Source: an uncultured Eubacteriales bacterium | Lineage (GTDB): Bacteria; Bacillota; Clostridia; Oscillospirales; Acutalibacteraceae | Length of the DNA stretch: 21,633 nucleotides | Assembly: GCA_934643185.1 (NCBI GenBank) | Contig: CAKUBN010000038.1 | Span: 1 to 21,633 of the forward strand | Reading direction: 5' to 3' | In this document: positions 1-6,777 of the stretch, piece by piece | How the letters are laid out: each line of letters begins with the position of its first letter | Position numbering within the stretch: position 1 is the first letter of the stretch | Position numbers and translations under genes: made by a program | The notes under the pieces: generated by a model | The model's input: only the letters and a program-made list of their open reading frames with translations | Told to the model about the DNA's origin: nothing | Database searches by the model: none

Positions 1-13
1 ACCGGTTTTTTTT

Positions 14-54
14 CGCTCAAAAATGAAATTTGACCTTAATTTTGTTTTTGAGCG
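14..54 (+). repeat. Long inverted repeat in the asd leader
   Basis: A 17-bp stem can form between 14-30 and 38-54 (outer ten pairs perfect CGCTCAAAAA/TTTTTGAGCG, then two G-U wobbles and five A-U pairs) around a 7-nt loop TGACCTT. It is not followed by a T-run on the plus strand, so it is not an ordinary terminator. A TTGACC -35-like hexamer lies at 30-35, across the loop, with only a weak -10 candidate TACATT at 55-60. It could be a leader RNA structure or a dyad operator. The T-run at 6-13 just before it, preceded by ACCGG, looks like the tail of an upstream terminator whose stem is outside the window. Confidence 0.6.
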
Positions 55-79
55 TACATTTTATCATTTTTGAAAGGAT

Positions 80-95
80 GTCCTGTAAACAGGAC
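80..95 (+). promoter_or_regulatory. Small hairpin covering the asd ribosome-binding site
   Basis: GTCCTG (80-85) pairs perfectly with CAGGAC (90-95) around a TAAA loop. The right arm contains the AGGA that best serves as Shine-Dalgarno for the ATG at 107. Folding would therefore mask the ribosome site. A seven-codon reading frame (ATG at 78, TGA at 99-101) runs through the same hairpin, but its own GAAAGG lies directly against its ATG, too close for good initiation. Regulatory function is inference. Confidence 0.4.
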
Positions 96-106
96 GGGTG
101 AAAGAA

Positions 107-1186
107 ATGAAAAAGTATAATGTCGGTATCATTGGTTGCACAGGCATGGTCGGTCAGCGTTTTGCAACGCTCCTTGAAAACCATCCGTGGTTCAACGTGA
201 CCGCGCTTGCGGCCTCTTCCCGCTCCGCCGGTAAAACATATAAAAGCGTCGTTGAAAAACGCTGGGCTATGAAAACGCCCATTCCCACAAGTATGGCGGA
301 TATGATCGTCTTAGACGCTGTTGCAGATATGGACGAAGTCGTCTCCAAGGTCGATTTTGTATTCTGCGCCGTCGATATGAAAAAAGACGAAATCCGCGCC
401 CTTGAAGAAGCTTATGCGAAAAAGGAGTGCCCGGTCGTCTCCAACAACAGCGCAAACCGCGGCGTCGAGGATGTGCCGATGGTTGTGCCGGAGATCAACG
501 CCGACCACATTGAAATCATCAACGCACAGAGAAAGCGCCTCGGCACAAAGCGCGGCTTTATCGCCGTCAAGTCCAACTGCTCCCTTCAGAGCTACGTTCC
601 GGCTATTCACCCGCTGATGGACCTCGGTGTCACGAAAGTGCTCGTCTGCACCTATCAGGCCATCTCCGGCGCCGGCAAAACCTTTGAAACGTATCCCGAT
701 ATTCTCGACAACGTCATCCCGTATATCGGCGGCGAGGAAGAAAAATCCGAGCAGGAGCCGATGAAGCTGTGGGGCCACATTGAGGGCGATAAGATTGTCA
801 ACGCGACCACCCCGTCCATCACGGCACAGTGCTTCCGCGTGCCGGTTTCCGACGGCCATACGGCTGCGGTGTTCGTCTCCATGGAAAAGAAGGTCTCACC
901 GGAGGAAATCATCCGCCGTTGGACAGAGTTCCGCGGCCCGGCACAGGAGCTCGAGCTGCCGAGCGCACCGAAGCAGTTCCTGCACTACTTTACGGAAGCA
1001 GACCGTCCGCAGGCAAAACTCGACCGTGAACTGGAGCATGGTATGGCCGTTTCCATCGGCAGACTGCGCCCGGATACCCAGTATGACTACAAGTTCGTTT
1101 GCCTTTCCCACAACACGCTGCGCGGCGCAGCAGGCGGCGGTGTTCTGCTTGCAGAGCTGCTCGCAAAGAAGGGCTATTTTGACTGA
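107..1186 (+). CDS. asd: Aspartate-semialdehyde dehydrogenase (archaeal/fungal-type)
   Basis: Cytoplasmic enzyme reducing aspartyl-4-phosphate to aspartate semialdehyde with NADPH, the branch point towards lysine/diaminopimelate and threonine/methionine. The 359-aa protein has an N-terminal Rossmann loop GCTGMVGQRF near residues 10-20, the catalytic-cysteine motif SNCSLQSYVPAIHPL in the middle and a GHTAA motif in the C-terminal half. This pattern and length match the archaeal/fungal-type Asd rather than the usual Bacillus/E. coli type. I chose ATG at 107: AGGACGG at 91-97 is correctly spaced for it. GTG at 98 would add three residues and sits too close to that site. First gene of a tight asd-dapA-dapB-ACT operon; dapA starts 24 nt after its stop. 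No lysine riboswitch is recognisable in the 100 nt of leader visible. Confidence 0.95.
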   Translation: MKKYNVGIIGCTGMVGQRFATLLENHPWFNVTALAASSRSAGKTYKSVVEKRWAMKTPIPTSMADMIVLDAVADMDEVVSKVDFVFCAVDMKKDEIRALEEAYAKKECPVVSNNSANRGVEDVPMVVPEINADHIEIINAQRKRLGTKRGFIAVKSNCSLQSYVPAIHPLMDLGVTKVLVCTYQAISGAGKTFETYPDILDNVIPYIGGEEEKSEQEPMKLWGHIEGDKIVNATTPSITAQCFRVPVSDGHTAAVFVSMEKKVSPEEIIRRWTEFRGPAQELELPSAPKQFLHYFTEADRPQAKLDRELEHGMAVSIGRLRPDTQYDYKFVCLSHNTLRGAAGGGVLLAELLAKKGYFD

Positions 1187-1210
1187 TACCGTTCAGGAGG
1201 TATTTTTCAG

Positions 1211-2101
1211 ATGAAAGAAACCATTTTTACCGGCGCAGCGGTGGCACTTGTTACCCCGTTTAACCCGGATATGTCCGTAAACTACGAGGAGCTTGAAAAG
1301 CTCATCGAGTTTCAGATCACAAGCGGCACCGATGCCATTGTCACCTGCGGTACCACCGGCGAAGCGGCAACGCTCACCGATGAAGAGCACGTGAAGGTCA
1401 TCGAGTTCACCGTAAACAAGGTTGCCGGCCGCGTGCCGGTCATCGCAGGCACCGGCAGCAATGATACCGCCTACGCCGTGGAGCTCTCCCAAAAAGCAGA
1501 AGCACTCGGCGCAAACGGCCTTCTGCTTGTCACGCCGTACTACAACAAGACTTCCCAGCGCGGCCTCGTTGCAAGCTTCAACCGCATTGCGGGCAGTGTA
1601 AAAATTCCGTGCATTGTGTATAATGTCCCGAGCCGCACCGGCCTCAACATTCTGCCGGAAACGTACTACGAGCTCTCGAAGACGCAGAACATCGTTGCCA
1701 CAAAGGAAGCGAACCACGACATCTCCGCGCTCATCAAAACGCGTGAGCTTTGCGGTGATGACCTCACGGTTTACTCCGGTGAAGACACGCAGACTTTGCC
1801 GATCGCGTCTCTCGGCGGCAAGGGCGTCATCTCTACGTTCTCCAACATCATGCCGAAAGAAATGCACGAGCTTGCCACCGCTTCCGTTGCGGGCGACCTC
1901 AAGACGGCGCAGGCACTCACGTTTAAGTATCTCGACCTCATGAACGCACTGTTCATGGACGTCAACCCAATCCCGGTAAAGCAGGCATTGAACCTGATGG
2001 GCTTCAACTGCGGCCACTGCCGCTTGCCGCTTGCCGATATGTCCGAAGAGCAGATTGCAAAGCTGAAAGTCGAAATGGCAAAGCATCTGCATCTCGCCTG
2101 A
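1211..2101 (+). CDS. dapA: 4-hydroxy-tetrahydrodipicolinate synthase
   Basis: Condenses pyruvate with aspartate semialdehyde, the first step committed to lysine and to the diaminopimelate of peptidoglycan. The 296-aa protein has the normal family length and a (beta/alpha)8 barrel. Visible family motifs are the pyruvate-binding CGTTGEAATL near residue 45, the proton-relay tyrosine in IVYNVPSRTG near 135 and the Schiff-base lysine in IVATKEAN near 160. The start ATG is preceded by a strong AGGAGG at 1197-1202. Its substrate is made by the upstream gene and its product is used by the downstream gene, so the operon is in pathway order. Confidence 0.97.
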   Translation: MKETIFTGAAVALVTPFNPDMSVNYEELEKLIEFQITSGTDAIVTCGTTGEAATLTDEEHVKVIEFTVNKVAGRVPVIAGTGSNDTAYAVELSQKAEALGANGLLLVTPYYNKTSQRGLVASFNRIAGSVKIPCIVYNVPSRTGLNILPETYYELSKTQNIVATKEANHDISALIKTRELCGDDLTVYSGEDTQTLPIASLGGKGVISTFSNIMPKEMHELATASVAGDLKTAQALTFKYLDLMNALFMDVNPIPVKQALNLMGFNCGHCRLPLADMSEEQIAKLKVEMAKHLHLA

Positions 2102-2123
2102 TTAAGAAAGGAACGGACGTAAA

Positions 2124-2879
2124 ATGACAAGGATTATTTTATGTGGCTGCTGCGGCAAAATGGGTCACTTCATCACGCAGCTTGTTTCCGAACGCACCGA
2201 TTGCGAGATTGTTTCCGGCGTTGATCTGAACGTCAATGCACAGACTGCTTCCTACCCCACTTACACCTCCATCGATCAGGTGACGGAAGCGGCAGATGTT
2301 ATCATCGACTTCTCCCACCCCTCCCTTTTGACGCCGATTTTGCACTACGCGGCGGAAAAGGGTGGCATCCCGGCTGTGCTCTGCACCACGGGCTACACAG
2401 CAGAGCAGACCGCGGAGCTTACCAAAGCTTCCGAAACGCAGCCAATCTTCTATTCCCGCAACATGTCACTCGGCATTAACCTGATGCTGGAGCTTGCAAA
2501 AAAGGCGGCAAAGGTGCTCGGCGACCAGTTCGACATTGAGATCGTCGAAAAGCACCACAATCAGAAGATTGATGCGCCGAGCGGCACGGCTTTGATGCTT
2601 GCCGATGCGCTTGCTTCCGTGCGCGACGGCGAAACGCAGTATATGTACGATCGCCACGCACAGCGCAAAAAGCGCGAAAAGAGCGAGATTGGCATTCATT
2701 CCGTGCGCGGCGGCACCATTGTCGGCGAGCATGAGGTGATCTTTGCGGGCAACAACGAGGTCATCACGCTCTCCCATTCCGCGCAGTCTAAAGAGCTGTT
2801 CGCGGTGGGCGCAGTAAACGCAGCGGTATTCATGAGCGGCAAAGGCCCCGGCCTTTACGACATGTCCGCTTTGGTTTAA
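2124..2879 (+). CDS. dapB: 4-hydroxy-tetrahydrodipicolinate reductase
   Basis: NAD(P)H-dependent reductase converting the DapA product to tetrahydrodipicolinate. The 251-aa sequence opens with the Rossmann loop GCCGKMG at residues 8-14. It carries the DapB signature EKHHNQKIDAPSGTA in the middle (the His-His/Lys catalytic and dipicolinate-binding segment), followed by VRGGTIVGEHEVIFAG. Length is normal for the family. An AAGAAAGGA site lies upstream of the ATG. The next gene begins within about 20 nt, so the two are almost certainly co-transcribed. Confidence 0.96.
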   Translation: MTRIILCGCCGKMGHFITQLVSERTDCEIVSGVDLNVNAQTASYPTYTSIDQVTEAADVIIDFSHPSLLTPILHYAAEKGGIPAVLCTTGYTAEQTAELTKASETQPIFYSRNMSLGINLMLELAKKAAKVLGDQFDIEIVEKHHNQKIDAPSGTALMLADALASVRDGETQYMYDRHAQRKKREKSEIGIHSVRGGTIVGEHEVIFAGNNEVITLSHSAQSKELFAVGAVNAAVFMSGKGPGLYDMSALV

Positions 2880-2897
2880 GAAAGGATGGAACAGATC

Positions 2898-3359
2898 ATG
2901 GGCACAACCGAAATCAGCACGGTCAGCAATATCACACTGGTCACCCTGCAAGGCAGCCCCGCCACCACAGGCTTTATGGCTGAGGTATTCGAGCGCATCG
3001 CGGAGCTCGATATTAACATCGATATGATCTCCATGCCCCCGAACCACGGTGCAAATGCCGGCCTTTCTTTTACCATTTCTGACCAAGACCTCATCGAGGT
3101 GCTGTCTTTTGCGAATACGCTCAAGACCGAGACCGGCATCAAGGTTATCGTCAGCAGCGTGAACCATAAAATCTCCGTCTATGACCCGCAGATGAAAAAC
3201 ACGCCGGGCATGGCAGCCAGAGTGTTCAGCGCCATCGCCGCAAGCGACGCCGACATCCGCCTCATCACGACTTCCGAAGTCGAGATCTCCCTTCTCGTCA
3301 CGGAAGCGGACTACGACACCGTTTTGGAAGCCATCGAAGAAGCGGTCAACGCGAAATAA
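2898..3359 (+). CDS. Stand-alone ACT-domain protein resembling the aspartokinase regulatory region
   Basis: A 153-aa protein made of two consecutive ACT domains, roughly residues 10-80 and 85-150. The first contains a GSPATTGFMAEVFERIAELD segment followed by INIDMIS; the second contains NTPGMAARVFSAIAASDADI followed by a TSEVEISLLV strand. This is the layout of the C-terminal regulatory half of aspartokinase (LysC), with no kinase domain. ACT pairs commonly bind lysine or threonine. Being last in the lysine operon suggests an amino-acid sensor or a regulatory subunit of a separately encoded aspartokinase; that role is inference. ATG at 2898 fits the AAAGGATGG site; an in-frame ATG at 2886 lies inside that site and would add four residues. 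Confidence 0.85.
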   Translation: MGTTEISTVSNITLVTLQGSPATTGFMAEVFERIAELDINIDMISMPPNHGANAGLSFTISDQDLIEVLSFANTLKTETGIKVIVSSVNHKISVYDPQMKNTPGMAARVFSAIAASDADIRLITTSEVEISLLVTEADYDTVLEAIEEAVNAK

Positions 3360-3387
3360 TTTTTAGACAACTATAAATACGAAAACT

Positions 3388-3425
3388 GAAGGTCACGTCT
3401 CTTATCCGGCTTGACCTTCTGTTTT
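3388..3425 (+). terminator. Terminator of the asd-dap operon
   Basis: GAAGGTCA (3388-3395) pairs with TGACCTTC (3412-3419) and is followed by TGTTTTTG. It lies 28 nt past the ACT gene stop. The stem could also stop minus-strand transcripts from the decayed gene on the other side, although the T-run on that strand is weaker. Confidence 0.75.
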
Positions 3426-3431
3426 TGATTC

Positions 3432-3660
3432 TTATGCTTTGTATTTTTGATTCAATTTCAGAGAATAAAGTTTATAAAGCGTATAAGCACTTTTATTTTT
3501 ATTGTTACGAATCATGTTCACACACGGCTCAACGAGATCTTTATATACCTCGTTCCAGATTTCTTGGGCGTTCGATTTTTGATTGATAGCTTCAACGATA
3601 CCCGGCGCCATTTCATAGTATTCTCTGATTTCCGCTTCGCCGTTCGGCCGATCGTGTCAT
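3432..3660 (-). pseudogene. Remnant of a CFI-box-CTERM domain protein (C-terminal end only)
   Basis: Read on the minus strand from an in-frame stop near 3658 to the TAA at 3432-3434, the frame gives about 74 residues. They include GEAEIREYYEMAPGIVEAIN, then EIWNEVYKDLVEPCVNMI and a lysine-rich end finishing LNQKYKA. I recognise this as the very C-terminus of CFI-box-CTERM proteins, which conserve EYY..IAP.IV, a (W)..YL.PC(L/V) segment and a final KKKY-like tail. The upstream CYI-type Cys box and the body of the protein are missing. No ribosome site precedes the only internal ATG (3611). The homology runs right up to the stop, close to the tRNA terminator, so the gene was probably truncated there. 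Base composition is more AT-rich than the neighbouring genes. Confidence 0.7.
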
Positions 3661-3674
3661 ATATATGGCATATA

Positions 3675-3722
3675 AAAAACGAGTGAACACAAAAGCCAAA
3701 GTCGCTGAATACACTCGTTTTT
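3675..3722 (-). terminator. Bidirectional terminator behind tRNA-Leu
   Basis: AAAAACGAGTG (3675-3685) and CACTCGTTTTT (3712-3722) form an 11-bp stem around a 26-nt loop. On the minus strand it directly follows the 3' end of the tRNA and ends in a run of six T, so it is read as the tRNA terminator. The symmetric A/T arms would also work on the plus strand. Confidence 0.75.
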
Positions 3723-3723
3723 A

Positions 3724-3806
3724 TGGTGCGGGTAACAGGAGTTGAACCTGCACACCGAAGTACCAGAACCTAAATCTGGCGCGTCTGCCAATTCCGCCAT
3801 ACCCGC
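3724..3806 (-). tRNA. tRNA-Leu (anticodon UAG)
   Basis: The minus strand gives an 83-nt class II tRNA. The acceptor GCGGGTA pairs with TACCCGC before A-CCA, and the CCA is encoded. The D-arm contains GGCGGAATTGGCAGACGC. The anticodon stem-loop CCAGA-TTTAGGT-TCTGG exposes TAG, reading CUA and probably other CUN leucine codons. A short variable arm TACTTCGGTG and the T-loop GGTTCAACTCC complete it. It is flanked by its own promoter and terminator, so it is a single-gene unit. Confidence 0.95.
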
Positions 3807-3825
3807 ATATTTTGTTGACTAAACT

Positions 3826-3853
3826 ATTATACCGTATTCTGAGGAAAAATCAA
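3826..3853 (-). promoter_or_regulatory. Promoter of tRNA-Leu
   Basis: On the minus strand a perfect TATAAT (3826-3831) lies 19 nt before the mature tRNA 5' end. A TTGATT -35 element lies at 3848-3853 with a 16-bp spacer. Confidence 0.7.
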
Positions 3854-3865
3854 GCCCAAACAGAG

Positions 3866-3894
3866 AAAAACCCGGAAAGAGTTTCTCTCCGGGT
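3866..3894 (-). terminator. Terminator of the HD-ABC-PHP-TSCPD operon
   Basis: ACCCGGA (3870-3876) pairs with TCCGGGT (3888-3894). On the minus strand the stem is followed by TTTTTCTC. It lies 22 nt past the TSCPD gene stop and just upstream of the tRNA promoter. Confidence 0.8.
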
Positions 3895-3915
3895 AATTTC
3901 TCCTGAGCAAATTAC

Positions 3916-4176
3916 TTATGCCTTCTTCTGCTCTACGAGCGCTTCTTCCAGTGCGAGCGCGAGCTGATCCGGGCAGGAGGTGTTCTTAAAGCCGCACTTG
4001 ATGCCCTTGCAGCGCTTTACGTATTCGTCAACGGTCATGCCGACCGCAAGCGCTGCCACGCCCTGCGTATTGCCGTTACAGCCGCCATCGAATTTCACGG
4101 AGCGGATAACGTCGCCGTCGAGCTCTACATGAATGCCTCTGGAACATACACCTTTCGGTGTGAAATCATACTTCAT
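3916..4176 (-). CDS. TSCPD-domain small protein (TIGR03905-like, cysteine-rich)
   Basis: An 86-aa protein with the cysteine pattern of the stand-alone TSCPD family: GVC near residue 10, GGCNGN near 32, a KRC/IKCG pair near 60, and the name-giving NTSCPDQLALALEEAL near 70. The domain resembles the C-terminal metal-binding tail of some ribonucleotide reductases. The free-standing version has no proven role, and zinc or other metal binding is inferred from the cysteines. ATG at 4176 fits an AGAGGG site about nine nt upstream. An ATG at 4194 overlaps the upstream stop (ATGA) and would add six residues that do not look like family sequence. It is the last gene of the operon. Confidence 0.85.
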   Translation of the reverse strand: MKYDFTPKGVCSRGIHVELDGDVIRSVKFDGGCNGNTQGVAALAVGMTVDEYVKRCKGIKCGFKNTSCPDQLALALEEALVEQKKA

Positions 4177-4190
4177 TTTGCATTTCCCTC

Positions 4191-5012
4191 TCATTCAGAA
4201 AATAATTTATCAAATTCGGATTCGGCCGTCGTGAACGTGCCGACCGGATTTTTCTTTGTCGTGTAAAAGCCGTGATAATCCGTGCCGCCGGTGACGGCAA
4301 GGTCATACTTTTCGGCTAAGCGCAACATTTCCGCTTTATCTTCCTCCGTGTTGCGCGGGTGATAAACTTCAATGCCGCGGATGCGGTGGTTTCTGCACAG
4401 CTCGCGCAGAAGATCCATGCTGTGGTATTCGCTCGGGTGCGCCAAGACCGCGATGCCCTCTGCGGCGTCAACCGCATCCATCACGGTATCGATGTCGGGA
4501 TAATCCACCTTCTCGTAGGCGATGCCCGTTTTGGAATCATAGAGCTTCTTAAAAACCTCGCCGAACATCTCACTCGCGTAGCCGGCGTCCATTAACGCCT
4601 GCAAAACGTGCTGCTTGTAGATATTCGTCGAGCCCTCCGCGCGGCGCAGAATCATCTCGCGCGGAATCGCATACAGGCGGCAGACTTTATCAACGGAGCG
4701 TAGCATCGCCGCATGACGGCTGTCCGTCGTTTTTTGCAGCAGCGGCAGCAACACTTCGGCCTTCTTCGGCTTATAACACAGGATATGCGCTTTACCATGT
4801 CGCTTCGGATCTACGGCGGAAATTTCCACGCCGGGAATCACCGTCACGCCCGCTTCCCGCCCAAGCTCCAACGCGCATTCGCAGCCCGCCATGGTATCGT
4901 GGTCGGTGAGCGCGAACGTCGTCACGCCGCGAAGCGCAGCAAGCTGTATAAGCTCCTCAAGCGGCGTGGAGCCGTCCGAATATCTTGTGTGGCAGTGCAG
5001 GTCAATAGACAT
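4191..5012 (-). CDS. PHP-domain phosphoesterase (TrpH/YciV, RNase AM-like)
   Basis: A 273-aa protein with the full set of PHP metal-binding motifs: DLHCHTRYSDG at residues 4-14, LTDHDT near 35, PGVEIS near 60, AHPSEY near 190 and a final GGTDYHG near 240. Length and order match the TrpH/YciV group, whose characterised members dephosphorylate 3',5'-nucleoside bisphosphates or act as 5'-3' exonucleases on short RNA (RNase AM). The exact substrate here is not visible. AAAGGAG stands correctly before the ATG. It overlaps the upstream permease gene by 11 nt, so it is translationally linked to the ABC genes although no functional link is obvious. Confidence 0.88.
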   Translation of the reverse strand: MSIDLHCHTRYSDGSTPLEELIQLAALRGVTTFALTDHDTMAGCECALELGREAGVTVIPGVEISAVDPKRHGKAHILCYKPKKAEVLLPLLQKTTDSRHAAMLRSVDKVCRLYAIPREMILRRAEGSTNIYKQHVLQALMDAGYASEMFGEVFKKLYDSKTGIAYEKVDYPDIDTVMDAVDAAEGIAVLAHPSEYHSMDLLRELCRNHRIRGIEVYHPRNTEEDKAEMLRLAEKYDLAVTGGTDYHGFYTTKKNPVGTFTTAESEFDKLFSE

Positions 5013-5853
5013 TGGTTTTCTCCTTTCGCGGCTTTTCCGGCGGACGCGTCAGCAGCTTTTCGGCTGTGAAGCGCCGGAACCCGAAGTTGAATAAACACAG
5101 GTCGATCACAACGATGATCGCTGTCAAAATCAAAAGCGCAATACTGTTTAAGCGATACAGGCCCATGATCTGGCCGATGAAAATGAGCAAAATCGGCAGC
5201 ACGATATAGCCGGAAATTTGAATGGATTCCGCTGTGGAGCGTGCTTTCACGGTCAGCATCGCAGCAAACGTAACGCCCAGCACCGTGATGGCCGGCGAGA
5301 GCAAAAACACCAGAACGAACCATGAAAGGTCAAAGAAAAACGGCGCTTTCAAAACCATATCGCCGATAGCCGTGACGACAAAGAACAGAACAAACGAAAC
5401 CGCCGTGACAAGCCCGGAAGCCAAAACACTGCTTGCCGCCTTCACCTGCAAAAAGCGGCGCACGCTGAACGGCGCAAACAGAAGCGTTTCCATTGTGCCG
5501 TGTGCCCGCTCGCCCGCAAACGTGTACGAAGCCGTAATGATTGCCGATAAAAGCGGAATGAGCATAAACAGCATCGGCGAGATAAACGCCGTGAAAATGT
5601 AGAACATCTGCGCGCGCTCGTCCGTCCCCTGCGGAATGTTATCGAGCAGGTTTTTAAACTGCTCCACACCGGAGGATTCCGGTGAAACCATAGCGGAAAC
5701 GAACAGGAACAAAAGCGGGAACGCCACCGCAAAAACGAGCAGCAGCGCGATGAGCAACGTCAAGATCAGCCTGCGGCGGCACAAAGCGGAAAGGTCCTTC
5801 ATCATGAGTGCACGTTCCGCTTTGGAAAACAGCTTATAAAACAGCTTCTTCAT
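5002..5853 (-). CDS. ABC-2 type transporter permease
   Basis: A 283-aa integral membrane protein. A cytoplasmic basic N-terminus (to about residue 28) is followed by a first membrane helix (LILTLLIALLLVFAVAFPLL), an external segment of about 45 residues, and five further hydrophobic stretches around 90-110, 150-170, 180-205, 215-235 and 240-260, then a basic tail ending in RPPEKPRKEKTNVY. The FAGERAHGTMETLLFAPFS segment after helix 2 is the family signature of NatB/YhaP-like ABC-2 permeases, the coupling region touching the ATPase. The start has a GAGAGGAG site and overlaps the ATPase gene by 20 nt. The substrate is unknown; relatives export small ions, peptides or drugs. Confidence 0.88.
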   Translation of the reverse strand: MKKLFYKLFSKAERALMMKDLSALCRRRLILTLLIALLLVFAVAFPLLFLFVSAMVSPESSGVEQFKNLLDNIPQGTDERAQMFYIFTAFISPMLFMLIPLLSAIITASYTFAGERAHGTMETLLFAPFSVRRFLQVKAASSVLASGLVTAVSFVLFFVVTAIGDMVLKAPFFFDLSWFVLVFLLSPAITVLGVTFAAMLTVKARSTAESIQISGYIVLPILLIFIGQIMGLYRLNSIALLILTAIIVVIDLCLFNFGFRRFTAEKLLTRPPEKPRKEKTNVY

Positions 5854-6763
5854 GCGGTGTCTCCTCTCCCGGCTTTTTCACAAACGCGTAATAAACATCC
5901 TGCAATGTGGGCGTACACACGGATGCTTCGTAAATGCCGACATTCTCCCGCACAAGCCCGGAAATAAGCTCCGGCATATCGGCTTCGGATTCGATTGGCT
6001 TTTCCCACGCGCCATCATGCAGTGTGAAATCCTCCGGCATCTTCTGCGTGTCGCTCACGCGAATCACCGCCATAGGCGTCAATTCGGAAGCGGCCGTAAG
6101 CATCGAAAGGTCGCCGCTCGCCCGTAAAAAGCCGTGCTCCAGCACCGCAAAGCTTGTACAGATTTCCTCCGCGCTTTCAAGATGATCGGTGCAAAGCAGC
6201 ACCGTGGCGCCGGTTTCCTTTGCGTAATCCGAAAGTGTACGCAGCACCATTGCGTCCGATACCGCTTGCTCGCCGCCGGGCAAACCGTCCGAAAACACGA
6301 TCTGCGGGTGATGCACAAGCGCACGCGCCAGCGATAGCCGGCGGCACATCTCTGTGGAAAACGTGTAGACCTTGCGGTCGCGCGCGTTCCAAAGGTCAAG
6401 CTTCTTCAAAAGCTGCGCCGCATGTGTACGGGCTTGCTCCTTGCGCATGCCATACATGGAAGCGAACATCAGCAGGTTTTCCAGAGCGCTCATGCTGCCA
6501 ATGCAGGCCGCCGTATCGGTAACGATACCGCTTTTCGCGCGCAGTTTGCGACTCTCTTTCACAGAAGAAAGTCCCAGCACTGTGCTGTCGCCGAGCGTCG
6601 GGCGCACAAGACCCGTTAAAAGGCGCAGCAGCGTCGTTTTGCCGGATCTCTCCGGGCCGAGGCAGCCAACGATCTCCCCGGCTTCCACTTCAAAGTCCAC
6701 GCCATTTATCGCAATGATGTCGCCGTATTTTTTCGTTAAATTTGCAGTTTGTATCGCAATCAT
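5834..6763 (-). CDS. ABC transporter ATP-binding protein with degenerate catalytic motifs
   Basis: A 309-aa NatA-like ABC ATPase, partner of the overlapping permease. An intact Walker A (GPERSGKT, residues 36-43) is present, as is the H-loop histidine at about 194 (CTDHLESAEE). The signature normally read as FS.GM..RL is FSTEMCRRL (135-143), with the key glycine replaced by glutamate. Walker B reads IVFSDGLPGGEQ (155-166): the aspartate is kept at 159, but the catalytic glutamate position is glycine 160 and the D-loop is lost. The Q-loop position is VTD, which also occurs in active NatA relatives. The C-terminal 90 residues form the usual extension of this subfamily. The reading frame is unbroken, so this is a diverged gene rather than a frameshifted one. 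It may bind ATP but is predicted to hydrolyse it poorly as a homodimer. Confidence 0.88.
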   Translation of the reverse strand: MIAIQTANLTKKYGDIIAINGVDFEVEAGEIVGCLGPERSGKTTLLRLLTGLVRPTLGDSTVLGLSSVKESRKLRAKSGIVTDTAACIGSMSALENLLMFASMYGMRKEQARTHAAQLLKKLDLWNARDRKVYTFSTEMCRRLSLARALVHHPQIVFSDGLPGGEQAVSDAMVLRTLSDYAKETGATVLLCTDHLESAEEICTSFAVLEHGFLRASGDLSMLTAASELTPMAVIRVSDTQKMPEDFTLHDGAWEKPIESEADMPELISGLVRENVGIYEASVCTPTLQDVYYAFVKKPGEETPHEEAVL

Positions 6764-6777
6764 CTGCTCACCGCCTC

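Noticed and set aside
78..101. A seven-codon leader peptide upstream of asd
   Set aside because: Its Shine-Dalgarno directly touches the ATG and it has no run of regulatory codons. It is mentioned only as part of the hairpin observation.
1..106. Lysine riboswitch before asd
   Set aside because: The visible leader is too short and shows none of the conserved lysine-riboswitch core. It could still lie upstream of the window.
311..859. A 182-codon minus-strand frame inside asd, and similar long antisense frames inside dapA, dapB, dnaX and nfo
   Set aside because: All lie wholly within well-identified genes on the opposite strand and lack ribosome sites and family motifs.
3447..3686. A 79-codon plus-strand reading frame
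   Set aside because: It is the antisense of the CFI-box-CTERM remnant, has no ribosome site and runs into the tRNA terminator.
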